This document shows, piece after piece, positions 62,423 through 64,000 of a DNA stretch of 64,000 bases (the first letter of the stretch is position 1; each line of letters begins with the position of its first letter). The position numbers and the translations under genes are program-made. Where the stretch lies: positions 1-64,000 of the forward strand of contig NZ_VORS01000006.1 of NCBI RefSeq assembly GCF_007997075.1, read 5' to 3'. Source of the stretch: Polaribacter sp. IC073 (GTDB lineage Bacteria; Bacteroidota; Bacteroidia; Flavobacteriales; Flavobacteriaceae). Under the pieces are notes generated by a model, which ran no database searches, was not told where the DNA came from, and saw only the letters and a list, made by a program, of their open reading frames with translations.

Positions 62423-63646
62423 ATGGAAAACTTACAAGCATTAAAACAACGTTTTGGAATTATCGGAAACGATATTCACTTAAACCGTGCCTTAGAAAAA
62501 GCCGTTAGAGTTGCGCCTACAGATATTTCTGTTTTAGTTACTGGAGAAAGTGGTGTTGGTAAAGAAAATATTCCAAAAATAATACACTCTTTATCTCATA
62601 GAAAACATGCAAAATACATTGCTGTAAACTGTGGTGCAATACCAGAAGGAACTATTGATAGTGAACTATTTGGCCACGAGAAAGGTTCTTTTACAGGAGC
62701 AACACAAGACAGAAAAGGATATTTTGAAGTTGCAGATGGTGGTACCATTTTTCTAGATGAAGTTGGTGAATTGCCATTAACAACACAAGTACGTTTGTTG
62801 CGTGTTTTAGAAAACGGAGAGTTTATAAAAGTGGGTTCTTCTAAACCCCAGAAAACAGATGTTAGAATTGTCGCTGCAACTAATGTAAATATGCATTCTG
62901 CTATTCAGAATGAAAAATTTAGAGAAGATCTTTATTACAGATTAAGTACTGTAGAAATAGATTTACCTGCGTTAAGAGAGCGTAACGAAGACATTCATTT
63001 ACTGTTTAGAAAGTTTGCTTCAGATTTTGCACAAAAATATAGAATGCCTTCGATTCGATTAGATGAAGATGCGGTTACTGTTTTACTAAATTATCGTTTT
63101 CCAGGAAATATTCGTCAATTAAAAAATTTAGCAGAACAAATTTCTGTAATCGAAGAAAGTAGAATGATTACTGCAGCTAAACTTCAACATTATTTACCAA
63201 ACAACAAGGGAAATTTACCAGCTGTTATTGGTGGTAAAAAAGAGAATGATTTTTCTTCGGAAAGAGATATTATGTATAAGATTTTGTTTGATATGCGAAA
63301 TGATATCAACGATTTAAAAAAGTTGACACTCGATTTAATGAAAACTGGAGATATTGAAGAAGTTGAAGAACGGAATCATCAATTGATAGAAAAAATTTAC
63401 GCAGATCAAGAAAGAAAAGAGCATAATATAGAAGTGATGAACATTCCGAAAAGTTCATCCAAAGAAAAAGAGTATGATTTTATCGAGACGATTGAAGAAG
63501 ACGAGTCTTTATCTTTACAAGACAAAGAAATAGAAATGATCAAAAAATCGCTTGGAAAAAACAACAACAAACGAAAATTAGCAGCAAAAGAATTGGGTAT
63601 TTCGGAGAGAACGTTGTATCGAAAAATTAAACAATACGACTTGTAA
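62423..63646 (+). CDS. Sigma-54-interaction-domain transcriptional activator
   Basis: 407 residues. It begins directly with an AAA+ domain: Walker A variant GESGVGKE, the sigma-54-contact loop as GSFTGA (canonical GAFTGA), Walker B GGTIFLDEVGELP, and an arginine finger region FREDLYYRLS. The C-terminal Fis-type helix-turn-helix is KRKLAAKELGISERTLYRKI. There is no receiver domain, so it is not a classical NtrC. It follows miaB by 81 bp and precedes lptE, the usual order in Flavobacteriia. Confidence 0.92.
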   Translation: MENLQALKQRFGIIGNDIHLNRALEKAVRVAPTDISVLVTGESGVGKENIPKIIHSLSHRKHAKYIAVNCGAIPEGTIDSELFGHEKGSFTGATQDRKGYFEVADGGTIFLDEVGELPLTTQVRLLRVLENGEFIKVGSSKPQKTDVRIVAATNVNMHSAIQNEKFREDLYYRLSTVEIDLPALRERNEDIHLLFRKFASDFAQKYRMPSIRLDEDAVTVLLNYRFPGNIRQLKNLAEQISVIEESRMITAAKLQHYLPNNKGNLPAVIGGKKENDFSSERDIMYKILFDMRNDINDLKKLTLDLMKTGDIEEVEERNHQLIEKIYADQERKEHNIEVMNIPKSSSKEKEYDFIETIEEDESLSLQDKEIEMIKKSLGKNNNKRKLAAKELGISERTLYRKIKQYDL

Positions 63647-63698
63647 CAAATCTGTATACTATTATAATAGTTGCTTTTTTTACTTGTAATAACAATGT

Positions 63699-63725
63699 CT
63701 TCTCGAGGGCCGTTGAGAGGTTTTT
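63699..63725 (+). terminator. Probable terminator after the sigma-54-type activator
   Basis: CTTCTCGA pairs with TTGAGAGG (wobbles included) around GGGCCG, followed by five T. Confidence 0.5.
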
Positions 63726-63767
63726 AAAATAATTATTAGTTTCAACTGTGACCCACAAAACAAAATC

Positions 63768-64000
63768 ATGAAAAAAATAATTTACATAATACTATTTTCA
63801 ATTAGCTCATTTCTATTTATTGGCTGCGGAATTTACGGTTTTACAGGAGGTGATGTTGGTGACGCAAAAACAATTCAAATTGATTTCTTTCCAAATCAGG
63901 CACAATTAATAGAGCCCGCTCTAAGTCAGCAATTTACTTTAGAATTTCAAGATTTATTTACACGTCAAACAAATTTAACACTAGTTTCTACGAATGGAGA
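63768..64000 (+). CDS. lptE: LPS-assembly lipoprotein LptE-like, partial at window edge
   Basis: 77 codons before the window ends. A lipoprotein signal peptide (KKIIYIILFSISSFLFIG) leads to Cys20, and the mature part begins GIYGFTGGDVG followed by IQIDFFPNQAQLIEPALSQQ, typical of Bacteroidota LptE. It would complex with LptD to insert LPS into the outer membrane. Its position after miaB and a sigma-54-type activator fits the conserved order in Flavobacteriia. Confidence 0.85.
   Translation, partial: MKKIIYIILFSISSFLFIGCGIYGFTGGDVGDAKTIQIDFFPNQAQLIEPALSQQFTLEFQDLFTRQTNLTLVSTNG

Overview
This window is AT-rich chromosomal DNA from a member of the Flavobacteriaceae (phylum Bacteroidota), most likely a marine Polaribacter- or Tenacibaculum-like bacterium. 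The evidence is the complete gliding/type IX secretion core gldKLMN, a MetH split into two proteins, Bacteroidota-type promoters (TAnnTTTG -7 boxes), lipoprotein signals of the MKK...SC type, and intergenic palindromes of the kind common in this family. Genus is an inference from gene content. No rRNA, CRISPR array, prophage or intact mobile element is visible.

Layout. 1-1810 is a graveyard of decayed mobile DNA: a frameshifted IS3 orfA, a tyrosine recombinase with in-frame stops, and the tail of a DDE transposase. It lies against two tandem tRNA-Asp genes (1952-2289) whose 3' ends face it. 2353-6396 holds a DUF58 protein, an M1 aminopeptidase lipoprotein and thioredoxin. 6619-11648 is a SAM-I-riboswitch-controlled methionine unit (metH N-terminal protein, metH C-terminal protein, metF). 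11847-22227 is a long sulfate-assimilation and cysteine cluster read leftwards: DUF2061, cysH, cysD, cysN, ferredoxin, HEPN-fused sulfite reductase, cobA and met8 for siroheme, a ferredoxin-NADP reductase, a 2Fe-2S ferredoxin, cysE and cysM. Upstream of it is an Rrf2 regulator gene, and a perfect palindrome covers the predicted cluster start site. 23042-29376 is a second SAM-I-controlled unit: metY, then a three-domain fusion of homoserine O-acetyltransferase with aspartokinase-homoserine dehydrogenase, then a MetZ-like enzyme. metK is divergent at 29848 and carries a different, unidentified structured leader.

31430-49739 is a mixed region: a secreted metzincin-like protease, an ECF sigma/anti-sigma pair with a small twin-repeat secreted protein, tRNA dihydrouridine synthase, an MscS channel, gamma carbonic anhydrase, a LysM glucosaminidase, a D-cysteine desulfhydrase-like enzyme, an ABC-F ATPase, a TPR histidine kinase with its NarL-type regulator, and an FAD oxidoreductase. 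49923-54424 is the gldKLMN operon. It is followed by an arginase-fold protein that has lost half of its metal ligands, topA, a GH3 beta-glucosidase, miaB, a sigma-54-type activator and the start of lptE.

Together the left 30 kb takes sulfate to sulfide to cysteine, and homoserine plus sulfide to homocysteine, methionine and SAM. Three separate control devices are visible: SAM-I riboswitches on metH and metY, a putative Rrf2 operator on the cys operon, and the novel-looking leader on metK. At least three families of intergenic palindromes are interspersed. Coordinates, ORF limits and motifs were read from the sequence. Family names come from recognition of conserved motifs, not from a database search.
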